Part shown: piece by piece, positions 15,339 to 22,831 of the stretch | Layout of the letters: every line of letters begins with the position of its first letter | Numbering within the stretch: position 1 is the stretch's first letter | From: a bacterium | Lineage (GTDB): Bacteria > NPL-UPA2 > JAUVJM01 | Reading direction: 5' to 3' | Length of the DNA: 35,548 nt | Assembly: GCA_030606215.1 (NCBI GenBank) | Contig: JAUWGW010000015.1 | Location: 1-35,548, forward strand | Notes under the pieces: model-generated | What the model was told of the DNA's origin: nothing | Databases searched by the model: none | The model's input: only the letters and a program-made list of their open reading frames with translations | Translations under genes and position numbers: made by a program

Positions 15339-16438
15339 AAGATTTCCGGAAGATAGTTCTCATAGTTGTTTTAATCTACCTTTTTTTGTTAAGTATAAAC
15401 TTAGTTGGTACCTCAGCTAAAATGCTGGGGACAGGATTCAGCGAGAGGTTACTTCAGGCAACTACCAAACCCTTGGTTGGAGTTTTTATCGGTATTCTGG
15501 TTACATCCCTTGTGCAAAGTTCTTCAATGACTACTTCATTAACTGTAGGTCTTGTAGGAAGCGGGGTTCTGGATATCTCCTCGGGCATTTTCATAATCAT
15601 GGGAGCTAATATCGGAACGACAGTTACAAATACCCTTGTTGCACTGGGTCAGATTACGTGGCGGCAGGAGTTCAAAAAAGCCTTTTCTGCTGCTATTGTG
15701 CATGACCTTTTTAATGTATTGACTGTTCTGGTTCTGTTTCCCCTGGAGATAGCCTTTGGTTATCTAAGCAAACTTTCTCTATTCTTAACCAGGCTCTTTT
15801 CACAGTGCGGGGGAGCTCAGATTGGGAATCCGGTAAAGATAATCATTTCCCCTGTAGTCGCTTTTCTAAAGAAACTGGTCTTTGAAATCTTACTCTTCCC
15901 CAGGACAATTGGCATAATTGCTCTTCTAACTTTAGCTTTAATACTGTTGTTTATCTCTTTATTATTTCTTGTGAAAATATTAAAGTCAGTTATGACAGGG
16001 AGATTGAAAATTCTGGTTGATAAATACCTGTTTAAGACAGCTCTTACGAGCATGCTTTTGGGCTTTGTGGTTACCGCCACTGTGCAGTCCAGTTCTATCA
16101 CCACATCTCTTATCATTCCTCTTGCAGGAGCAGGCATTCTAACTTTAGAGAAAGTGTTTCCATATACTTTAGGGGCGAATGCAGGCACCACCGTGACTGC
16201 CCTTCTTGCCTCCCTGGCTATAATGGGGCATGGGACAGCCGGGTTGACTGTGGCATTTGCCCATCTTCTTTTCAACTTAAGCGGCATCGTTTTCCTCTAT
16301 CCTTTGAGAAGAATTCCCATCGGCGCCGCTAAATGGATTGGGGAAAAGATTGGCGAGAGGAGAATCCTTGCCCCCTTGTGGATATTGGCAGTATTTTTTC
16401 TTCTACCACTTTTGATAATCTTCGTTTCCGGGAGGTGA
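15335..16438 (+). CDS. Na/Pi cotransporter family protein
   Basis: Membrane protein of the NptA/SLC34-like family, taking up phosphate with sodium. It has the internal duplication typical of the fold: VQSSSMTTSL with IIMGANIGTTVTNTL in the first half (from about residue 61), and VQSSSITTSL with TLGANAGTTVTALL in the second (from about 250). The QSSS motifs line the transport site. It starts with GTG overlapping the aminotransferase stop (4 bp) and is followed after 3 bp by a PhoU-like gene, a common pairing in this family. Confidence 0.92.
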   Translation: MKDFRKIVLIVVLIYLFLLSINLVGTSAKMLGTGFSERLLQATTKPLVGVFIGILVTSLVQSSSMTTSLTVGLVGSGVLDISSGIFIIMGANIGTTVTNTLVALGQITWRQEFKKAFSAAIVHDLFNVLTVLVLFPLEIAFGYLSKLSLFLTRLFSQCGGAQIGNPVKIIISPVVAFLKKLVFEILLFPRTIGIIALLTLALILLFISLLFLVKILKSVMTGRLKILVDKYLFKTALTSMLLGFVVTATVQSSSITTSLIIPLAGAGILTLEKVFPYTLGANAGTTVTALLASLAIMGHGTAGLTVAFAHLLFNLSGIVFLYPLRRIPIGAAKWIGEKIGERRILAPLWILAVFFLLPLLIIFVSGR

Positions 16439-16441
16439 ATC

Positions 16442-17110
16442 ATGTTTAAAAAGTTGATGGCTGTATGGCGCGGTAAAACTTTTCTCAGTAAAATTGTGAG
16501 GGACTTTGAAAAGATGCTTATTCTTGGAGAGGAAACTTTTAAGAATGCTTGTCGTGTCTGGCGGGGAGAACTTGCCCCTGAGAAAATTGAGGGTAATATC
16601 TACTCTGTTGACCAGAAAATAAACGAGGCGGAGCAAAGGATCAGGCGGAGATTAGTAGAACATTTGGCAATTGAACCTGAGGTTGATGTTGCCGCGTGTC
16701 TTGTCTTTATGAGCGTGGTTAAGGACGCTGAGCGAATTGGTGACTACAGTAAAAATATATTTGAGGTAGCCCTTCTCAGAGAGAAAGAGTTTGAAGAAGA
16801 TGAGTGGACTAAAGCTTTGAAGGAGATTCAGGAAGGAGTGATGGAAATTTTTGTTCAAACTCACAATGCTTTTGCAGAAGCTGAACTTGAAGGAGCAAAA
16901 GCAGTTATGGAAAAGCACCGTAAGATAGCTCTGAGATGTGAGGAGTTAATCCGTGAAATGGCTAAGAAAGAAATTCCTTCAAATAAAGCCGTTTGCTATA
17001 CCCTGCTTACCAGATATTTCAAAAGAGTTAGCGCGCATTTAGCTAATATTGCCTCAGCCATTATCAATCCTGTTGAGAAGATTGATTTTGTCGGTGAAGG
17101 CTTACTCTAA
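16442..17110 (+). CDS. PhoU-domain protein
   Basis: A 222-residue helical protein with PhoU-type pattern. A helix pair contains KINEAEQRIRRRLVEHLA, then comes the conserved VFMSVVKDAERIGDYSKNI, with a second bundle toward the C-terminus (RYFKRVSAHLANIASAI). PhoU proteins bind metal ions and modulate phosphate uptake; here it should control the adjacent Na/Pi transporter. Start has GGGAGGTG upstream. Last gene of the purE operon. Confidence 0.9.
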   Translation: MFKKLMAVWRGKTFLSKIVRDFEKMLILGEETFKNACRVWRGELAPEKIEGNIYSVDQKINEAEQRIRRRLVEHLAIEPEVDVAACLVFMSVVKDAERIGDYSKNIFEVALLREKEFEEDEWTKALKEIQEGVMEIFVQTHNAFAEAELEGAKAVMEKHRKIALRCEELIREMAKKEIPSNKAVCYTLLTRYFKRVSAHLANIASAIINPVEKIDFVGEGLL

Positions 17111-17150
17111 TTTTAGATATTTACCTAACCACGTCCTTCTTTAAATATAC

Positions 17151-17185
17151 TTGACTAAATCATTGGTATGATATATAGTAATACC
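17151..17185 (+). promoter_or_regulatory. Promoter and possible operator of the toxin-antitoxin pair
   Basis: TTGACT (17151-17156), a 17-bp spacer and TATAGT (17174-17179). The inverted arms GGTAT (17165-17169) and ATACC (17181-17185) straddle the -10 hexamer, where a ribbon-helix-helix antitoxin could bind and repress its own operon. The antitoxin Shine-Dalgarno AGGAGGTG (17186-17193) begins right after, so the leader is very short. Confidence 0.6.
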
Positions 17186-17201
17186 AGGAGGTGAGCTTAA
17201 A

Positions 17202-17441
17202 ATGAAAGATAAAATAGCAATCACTTTGGAACACGACATCGTTGAAGATTTGGACAGGCTAATACAAAAACATATATTTTTAAACCGAAGTAAAGTAATT
17301 CAAGAGGCTGTCCATGAGAAACTAGAACGAATGAAGGGTAGCCGTTTAGCGAAAGAGTGCGGCAAACTTGACCCTGTTTTCGAAAAGACAATGGCAGAAG
17401 AAGGATTTTCTGAGGAATTAAGTAAATGGCCCGAATATTGA
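17202..17441 (+). CDS. Ribbon-helix-helix antitoxin
   Basis: A 79-residue protein starting KIAITLEHDIVEDLDRLIQKHIFLNRSKVIQEAVHEKLERM, the beta-strand plus two helices of RHH DNA-binding antitoxins. The C-terminal half (KECGKLDPVFEKTMAEEG) would wrap the toxin. Strong AGGAGGTG 8 bp upstream of the ATG. Its end overlaps the MazF start by 16 bp. It probably neutralises the toxin and represses the shared promoter. Confidence 0.9.
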   Translation: MKDKIAITLEHDIVEDLDRLIQKHIFLNRSKVIQEAVHEKLERMKGSRLAKECGKLDPVFEKTMAEEGFSEELSKWPEY

Positions 17442-17764
17442 GAGGTGAAATTCGGTGGGCTGATTTAAATCCAGTGCGCGGGCGTGAGCAGGCAGGATTA
17501 AGGCCCATTTTAATTTTGAGTCAGGATATTTTTAATGAACGTTCAGGTACAGTTATAGCAGTAGCCATTACGAGTCAGCCTCAACACGCAGGTTTTCCTC
17601 TGACTCTAGAATTAAAATCAGAAAACCTACCAAAAACTTCTTGGGTGAAAATGAGCCAAATCCGAACTCTTTCTTTAGGAAGAATTGGCAAAAAATTAGG
17701 CATGGTAGATCCCGAAGAATTAACACAAGTCATCGAAGGCTTAAATGAAATAATTGGAGCCTGA
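17426..17764 (+). CDS. mazF: MazF/PemK-family mRNA endoribonuclease toxin
   Basis: A 112-residue toxin with the family N-terminus GEIRWADLNPVRGREQAGLRPILILSQD, the catalytic Arg region, the segment VIAVAITSQ, and the strand KTSWVKMSQIRTLSLGRIGKKLG with the conserved Thr/Ser. It cleaves cellular mRNA when the antitoxin is lost. Forms a type II module with the preceding RHH gene. First accessory genes after the purE operon. Confidence 0.93.
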   Translation: MARILRGEIRWADLNPVRGREQAGLRPILILSQDIFNERSGTVIAVAITSQPQHAGFPLTLELKSENLPKTSWVKMSQIRTLSLGRIGKKLGMVDPEELTQVIEGLNEIIGA

Positions 17765-18111
17765 CCAATCAATACACCCTGACTATCCCACCATGCAGTC
17801 TACAACAATCTAATTAAGGATAAGGGCAAAATGTATTCAAGCAAAGACAGAAGAGTATGTGATGGGTTGGAGGATATATCTCGTCAATTTCATAGACGGT
17901 AAAAGGTACCCACTTCTTGTGCATTCGGGGACACTTCCAAGAATCACCTTTAGAAGCAAAAGTGTTGACCGAACGGTGGCGGAGGGAATATAATACGTTA
18001 AGGCTTCATACTGCAAGATTTGCAGTGTTTGGCAATTCTATTGGGTTATAATATCTGTTGGAAGGACAAATAGTTCTCGGCACTTCACAATGAGATTCTC
18101 AAATCTGATGA
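17765..18111. other. Intergenic stretch upstream of the SIR2 gene
   Basis: About 350 bp without a complete gene. It contains a short decayed reading frame (GWRIYLVNFIDGKRYPLLVH... from about 17862 to a stop at 17993) whose later part is the left inverted segment. It also has a perfect dyad CTGCAA-GAT-TTGCAG at 18011-18025 and a TATAAT at 18047-18052 without a well-spaced -35. The dyad and hexamer may belong to the SIR2 gene's control region. Confidence 0.5.
17895..17995 (+). repeat. Left inverted homologous segment flanking the SIR2 gene
   Basis: Aligns without gaps to the minus strand of 21250-21350. The last 49 bp (17947-17995) match at 43 positions, with 13 identical bases TTGACCGAACGGT. 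The rest matches mainly at the codon level: both copies encode D-x-K-R...V-H...R...F-R-x-K-x-x-D-R-T-V-A-x-G-I. Probably remnants of one mobile or duplicated coding sequence I do not recognise. Confidence 0.75.
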
Positions 18112-18120
18112 GTGCAACTT

Positions 18121-21100
18121 ATGGAAATTCCTAAAATCTTGGTCGATTACATCAGAGACGGACAGGTTGTCTTGTTTCTAGGGTCTGGTGCATCAATCGG
18201 TGCGATTCATCCAGATAATATCAAACCGCCTGTTGGACCAGAATTAGCAAGTCTACTCGCCACAAAGTTCCTCGGTAGTGACTTTGAAGGGAGACCTCTA
18301 GAACAAGTGGCGGAACTTGCGATTTCCGAGACCGGTCTAGTTGAGGTTCAATCTTTTATGAGAGATACATTTAAGGATTTCGCTCCCGGTGCTTTTCATA
18401 AAATCATACCGACGTTTAGATGGGCTACCATAGCCACCACAAATTACGATTTGATCATCGAAAAGGCCTATGATGAAGTCGACAAGAAACTTCAAAATTT
18501 GGTTGTTTTCAAGAAGAATGGGGAACGAATAGAGGAAAAACTAAGATCAATAAATAATGTTGTTTATCTCAAGCTCCATGGCTGTATTACCAACATTATG
18601 GATGATGATACCCCTTTAATCCTAACACCAGAGCAATACATCACTCATAGGCAGGGGAGAAGCCGTCTATTTGAAAGGCTCCAAAGTTTAGCTTATGAGT
18701 TTCCGGTCCTATTTGTCGGACACACTCTGGGCGACTCAGACATAAGAGCAATCCTTCTCGAATTAAACCAACTAGGAGAGGCAAAACCAAGATCATACAT
18801 CGTTACTCCGGAGATGACTTCGGCGGAAAAAAGGTTTTGGGAAACTAGAAAGCTCACTTGCTTGAAATCCACGTTCGAGGATTTCATTCATGAGTTGAAT
18901 CAAAAAATTCCGTCACACTTTAGGCCATTGGCTAAACTTAAAATTGACAGAGAGCATCCTATCTGCAATAGGTTTGCTGTTTCGAAAGATATTCGGCTAA
19001 GTGAAAGTTTGGCGACCCTCTTATCGCGAGACCTCGAATATATTCATAAGGGATACAAAGCAACAGATGTCGACCCAAAAGCTTTTTACAAAGGCTTTTT
19101 CAGTGACCTATCCCCTATTATTCACGATTACGATGTTAGAAGAGCGATAACCGATAGCATCCTCGCGGAGGTTTTCCTAGAGTCAGAGGGATCGAGACGC
19201 GATCGAGTAGAGTTTTTTGTCATCAAAGGACATGCGGGTTCGGGGAAAAGCGTTCTGCTCAGAAGACTCGCTTGGGAAGCCTCTGTCGAGTATGAAAGGC
19301 TATGCTTATTCGCAAATGCTAACTGTCATATTGGATATGAACCACTTTACGAATTGCATGGGTTAACAAAGGAGAGATTATTTCTTTTTGTGGATCCCGT
19401 GACAGAACATAAGGATTTGATTGAGCTACTAATTGAAAAAGCTCGTAAAGATAAGATTCCATTGACTATTATATCAGCTGAACGACATAACGAATGGAAT
19501 ACTGAATGCGAGGACTTAGAACCTTACCTAACAGATAATTATGAAGTAAGATACTTGAGCACAAAGGAAATTGGATATCTCATTCAACTGCTAACTAAGT
19601 ATGATTCGCTCGGACATTTGAAGGGGCTGACATTCGAGCAGCAAATGGAGGCCTTATCGAAAAAAGCAGGCAGACAATTACTTGTGGCTCTACACGAGGC
19701 TACACTAGGCAAGCCATTTAGCGATATCGTCTTCGATGAATACCATTCCATTAGGTCCCCCGAGTCTCAGTCTCTATACCTCACCGTCTGCATCCTGCAT
19801 CGACTTGGGGTTCATACAAGAGCTGGTCTGATTTCAAGAGTTCACGGAATTCCATTTAGTATGTTTAAGGAAAAACTGTTCAAACCTTTAGAATTCATCG
19901 TTTTTACTTTCGAGGACAAGGTAATCAAAGATTACTATTATCGATCGCGTCATTCGCATATTGCGGAAATTGTATTTGAGCGTGTTTTAGTAGGACAACA
20001 AGAGCGATTCGATGAATATGTGAGACTCATTGGCAATTTAGATATTGATTATAAGTCAGATCATGAAGGCTTTAAAGGACTTTTGAATGCGAAACAATTG
20101 CTTCGCCTTTTTCGAGATCCGCAAATGATTCGGAAACTGTATGTCGTGGCTAATGAACGCGTAGGAAATGATCCAAAGCTGATCCAACAAGAAGCTATTT
20201 TCGAAATGAATAGTCCAGATGGTAAATTGAATAGAGCCACGGATTTGCTTGAAACTGCACAGAGCCTGGCCCCTTACGACAAAGCAATAGCACACTCATT
20301 GTCCGTCCTAGCCCTGAATAAAGCCAATAGAGCACCTACAGAATTGGAGAAGAATAGGCTGAGAAAAGAATCCAAAAGAATTGCAAGTCAACTGATTTCA
20401 CAAGGTAGTATTACTAGTCATCCATATCACACTCTCATAGAAACTGGCCTGGGTGAACTTTCAGATTTAATGAAGCAAGTCGAGGACCGAACAGTGATTG
20501 AAAGAAAAATAAAGGAACTGGAAGAAACAATTTCCAAAGCGGTGCAAGCTTTTCCTGATAGCTTTATATTAGATTGTGAGGCTAAGTTCTCTGAGTTGGT
20601 TAAGAAACATCCCAAAGCCATCGAATCTCTAGAACGGGCGTTCAAAACAAACAAAGGGAGCCCATATATTGCTTCCAGACTTGCAAAAACATATGAGGAC
20701 GATGGCAAAACTGACAAAGCCGTTGAAGTTTTGCAAGACTGTCTCGATGCTAATCCGTCAAATAGATATCTCAATTATGGGTTGGCGATGCTACTTATGA
20801 AAATCCCTGGTGCCAACAGAGCGAAGATAAAACATCATTTAAGGAGGTCATTCACTGAAGGTGACAGCAATTACGCAGCTCAATTTTGGTTTGCAAGAGA
20901 ACTTTATCTAGAAGGAGAGCGCGGCGAATCCCTGGAGCAGTTTAAAAGACTGTCTGATGCAAGAACCGATATCAGAATAAAAAAGGAACCACGGGGAGTA
21001 CTAACCGATGCCGGAAAGCCCATAAGATTTTCAGGTGTAATTAGCCAAATGGAAAGCACCTATGGATTTCTGGTCAGAGATGGTGAAAATGACCGTCTTT

Positions 21101-21225
21101 TTACTTATTTCACAAACAGCGATGGATCGGTCTGGAAAAATTTAAATACACAAGACAGAGTAACTTTTGCAATTGGATTCAATTATCGCGGGCCATTAGC
21201 CTTAGATATAAGGCCAGTGACCTGA
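18121..21225 (+). CDS. SIR2 - P-loop NTPase (STAND-like) - TPR-like - cold-shock-like fusion, putative antiphage effector
   Basis: Numbering here is from the in-frame GTG at 18112, which gives 1037 residues; the chosen ATG at 18121 gives 1035. The N-terminus is a SIR2 domain with LFLGSGAS (21-28), TTNYD (109-113) and LHG (155-157), the catalytic pattern of NAD-cleaving defence proteins. A P-loop GHAGSGKS (about 372-380) with following LFLFVD opens an NTPase module of STAND appearance. Residues about 690-965 are helical repeats of TPR type (AIESLERAFKTNKGSPYIASRLAKTYEDDGKTDKAVEVL). The last 63 residues look like a cold-shock OB fold: GVISQMESTYGFLVRD, LFTYF, then VTFAIG...RGPLALDIRP. The likely model is phage sensing by the repeats, NTP-driven assembly and NAD depletion, as in Avs-like SIR2-STAND systems. 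No partner gene is seen. Neither start has a clear Shine-Dalgarno. Inverted segments flank it. Confidence 0.85.
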   Translation: MEIPKILVDYIRDGQVVLFLGSGASIGAIHPDNIKPPVGPELASLLATKFLGSDFEGRPLEQVAELAISETGLVEVQSFMRDTFKDFAPGAFHKIIPTFRWATIATTNYDLIIEKAYDEVDKKLQNLVVFKKNGERIEEKLRSINNVVYLKLHGCITNIMDDDTPLILTPEQYITHRQGRSRLFERLQSLAYEFPVLFVGHTLGDSDIRAILLELNQLGEAKPRSYIVTPEMTSAEKRFWETRKLTCLKSTFEDFIHELNQKIPSHFRPLAKLKIDREHPICNRFAVSKDIRLSESLATLLSRDLEYIHKGYKATDVDPKAFYKGFFSDLSPIIHDYDVRRAITDSILAEVFLESEGSRRDRVEFFVIKGHAGSGKSVLLRRLAWEASVEYERLCLFANANCHIGYEPLYELHGLTKERLFLFVDPVTEHKDLIELLIEKARKDKIPLTIISAERHNEWNTECEDLEPYLTDNYEVRYLSTKEIGYLIQLLTKYDSLGHLKGLTFEQQMEALSKKAGRQLLVALHEATLGKPFSDIVFDEYHSIRSPESQSLYLTVCILHRLGVHTRAGLISRVHGIPFSMFKEKLFKPLEFIVFTFEDKVIKDYYYRSRHSHIAEIVFERVLVGQQERFDEYVRLIGNLDIDYKSDHEGFKGLLNAKQLLRLFRDPQMIRKLYVVANERVGNDPKLIQQEAIFEMNSPDGKLNRATDLLETAQSLAPYDKAIAHSLSVLALNKANRAPTELEKNRLRKESKRIASQLISQGSITSHPYHTLIETGLGELSDLMKQVEDRTVIERKIKELEETISKAVQAFPDSFILDCEAKFSELVKKHPKAIESLERAFKTNKGSPYIASRLAKTYEDDGKTDKAVEVLQDCLDANPSNRYLNYGLAMLLMKIPGANRAKIKHHLRRSFTEGDSNYAAQFWFARELYLEGERGESLEQFKRLSDARTDIRIKKEPRGVLTDAGKPIRFSGVISQMESTYGFLVRDGENDRLFTYFTNSDGSVWKNLNTQDRVTFAIGFNYRGPLALDIRPVT

Positions 21226-21249
21226 GGCAGAAGAATTCGCGATACCTTA

Positions 21250-21350
21250 TATTGTATTCCCTGCGCTACCGTTCGGTCAATACCTTTGCCTCTAAAGGCC
21301 ATTCTTTGAAACGCCCGAAAATGCACAAAAAATAGACCTCTTTTATCGTC
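21250..21350 (-). repeat. Right inverted homologous segment flanking the SIR2 gene
   Basis: Counterpart of 17895-17995, in opposite orientation and the same 101-bp length. On the minus strand it reads DDKRGLFFVHF...FRGKGIDRTVAQGI and remains open, whereas the left copy stops at the position of the final Gln. It begins 25 bp after the SIR2 stop codon. Confidence 0.75.
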
Positions 21351-21444
21351 TCTAAAATTGCCCCAAATATACCGTTCAGCCCAACATAAACTCTTTTGTG
21401 GTTTATTGCCAAGCAGTGTTAACCATTCTGGCGGCGGTGCGCTG

Positions 21445-21684
21445 GAGTTTATAGAGTGGCTCACTTCCCTACTATCGAACTGCACGTTTATTGACGGAAG
21501 TGTTCATCCTATCTATAGAAAGCCCTTTGATTTGCTTGCAGAAGGTGTGGAAATTAACAACTGGCGGGGCTTCTGGGAGGATTTCCGCAATTGGTGTTTG
21601 ACTCCGGAGGCTTCCGCTCTCATGGTGGAAGTAGCAAGAAATACAAAAAGTGCCGAAAGAGTGAGTCACAGATTCTTCTTGTAG
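21445..21684 (+). pseudogene. Relic of a serine recombinase C-terminus
   Basis: The frame reads FIEWLTSLLSNCTFIDGSV then HPIYRKPFDLLAEGVEINNW. The LLSNC plus YRKPFDLLAEG pattern is how many large serine recombinases end. The catalytic, zinc-ribbon and coiled-coil regions are missing, and the upstream frame runs into the right inverted segment. I read it as the last trace of an integrase that once moved this block. The assignment rests on a short C-terminal motif. Confidence 0.55.
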
Positions 21685-21702
21685 CTGTGTTAAACCTCAA
21701 CC

Positions 21703-22341
21703 TTACGGTAGGTCAGAAATCTTCAATTCAGGCCAGTAGCAAGACTTGGGAAATTCCTCTGGTTTCTTGGATGAAATCAGGGCTAATCGTTTATCAGATG
21801 TCAGGAGATGAATTTCTTCGCCGGTTATTTTCCTCAATTCCATACCCATTGCAATAATCAGAATGTCGAGGGTACTCAGGTAGTAACGTCCTATGTGGTC
21901 ATATTCATTTTTCTTGCGCAGCTGTTCGTTAATTGACTTACTATCTGTTCCAACAGGCAGACCTGTTGCGTTAAACTCGGTGTCAGTAATGTGTTCTACA
22001 TCAGTAACTGCGCTTGTGTTAAGATTATGGTACCTATTCAGGTTATAGGAATAAAAGAACTTACGGTCATGGACAGCTGCAATGAACTGCCCAAAAGTGG
22101 TATCATAATGCTGTTTTGAGCGGAAAACATTTTTGTGCCGGAAATACCACTTTGCCAAAGTATTACGTACTTCCGCTATGCAGAATGATGGAATAAGAAT
22201 AATCGCTTTATTGGTAAGTTTCTGCCGGGTAATGTGCTTACGCAAAACTAAACTATGTTTGTACTCTTTCAGCGTGCGAAATGCAGCTCTTGGCTTATAG
22301 AATTCTGCTGCTACAGAGGCATCTATTAAGTAGAAGATCAT
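21703..22341 (-). CDS. PIN-domain protein, probable toxin-like ribonuclease
   Basis: A 212-residue protein with the four acidic positions of PIN nucleases: Asp7 (YLIDASVAAEF), Glu57 (SFCIAEVRNTL), Asp159 (STLDILIIAMG) and Asp183 (LLTSDKRL). It is much longer than VapC toxins (about 130 residues), with a roughly 75-residue insertion rich in Tyr, Asn and His between Glu57 and Asp159. The start lies 9 bp after the stop of a small upstream gene, so the pair is organised like a toxin-antitoxin operon, transcribed toward the recombinase relic. RNA target unknown. Confidence 0.8.
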   Translation of the reverse strand: MIFYLIDASVAAEFYKPRAAFRTLKEYKHSLVLRKHITRQKLTNKAIILIPSFCIAEVRNTLAKWYFRHKNVFRSKQHYDTTFGQFIAAVHDRKFFYSYNLNRYHNLNTSAVTDVEHITDTEFNATGLPVGTDSKSINEQLRKKNEYDHIGRYYLSTLDILIIAMGMELRKITGEEIHLLTSDKRLALISSKKPEEFPKSCYWPELKISDLP

Positions 22342-22350
22342 AGAGTTTAC

Positions 22351-22533
22351 TTACTCCCGTTCATCCTCAATTACTGCGGAACCTACAGGCCCCCCTTCTT
22401 TCTGACACTCACTCATTTGATGAATAATCTCCCTATACTCTTTTGAGACTTTCTTCCATTTTGCTCCCATAGAAGCTTTAAGACTCTGCTCAAAAGAAAC
22501 TACTTTCTCTGTTGCTATCTTTCCTTGTGCCAT
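22351..22533 (-). CDS. Small protein, possible antitoxin partner of the PIN protein
   Basis: Sixty residues: MAQGKIATEKVVSFEQSLKA followed by a helical stretch with KKVSKEYREIIHQMSEC and an acidic tail. A very good ribosome-binding site (GAAGGAGGG, 9 bp from the ATG) supports real translation. I recognise no DNA-binding fold in it. Position directly ahead of the PIN gene suggests an antitoxin, but this is inferred only from layout. Confidence 0.7.
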   Translation of the reverse strand: MAQGKIATEKVVSFEQSLKASMGAKWKKVSKEYREIIHQMSECQKEGGPVGSAVIEDERE

Positions 22534-22605
22534 GACTCGTACCCTCCTTCGTTTTTTCTGCTTTAGTTTAACAACTTTTCTGCAGCGGACTTATCATATT
22601 GAAAC

Positions 22606-22681
22606 TGGCGGGGCTGACGGGAGTCGAACCCGCGATCACCTGATCGACAGTCAGGGATGTTAACCACTACACCACAGCCCC
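22606..22681 (-). tRNA. tRNA-Asp (anticodon GTC), CCA encoded
   Basis: On the minus strand the acceptor GGGGCTG pairs with CAGCCCC. The anticodon stem CCTGA/TCAGG encloses the loop CTGTCGA with anticodon GTC. The T arm is GCGGG-TTCGACT-CCCGT. The discriminator is G, as expected for tRNA-Asp, and the 3' CCA is encoded (22606-22608). Its 3' end faces the accessory block, a common integration side, but I found no second copy of the 3' end to mark an attachment site. Confidence 0.96.
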
Positions 22682-22831
22682 TAATACAGTTACCAATACG
22701 AGTAGTTTTTAAAGTATCCTTAGCTTGATAAATCAAGCGACTACAGTTGGATTGCTAAAGTGTAGTTGCCTAATTCATTAGGCTTTCTTATAACATGTGA
22801 TTGCTGGAGGAGCAAGAATAATTTTACCGTT

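Noticed and set aside
17426-17440. CCGAATATTGAG near the start of mazF as another MITE end
   Set aside because: Only the CGAATATT core matches; the rest of the terminal repeat and any partner end are absent, and the bases are coding for both toxin and antitoxin.
21183-21485. Minus-strand open frame spanning the right inverted segment as an intact gene
   Set aside because: It runs into the SIR2 gene end, lacks a ribosome-binding site, and only the segment shared with 17895-17995 shows any conservation.
22606-22681. tRNA-Asp 3' end as an attachment site
   Set aside because: I looked for a second copy of the 3' end between 17100 and 22600 and saw none, so no att pair can be claimed.
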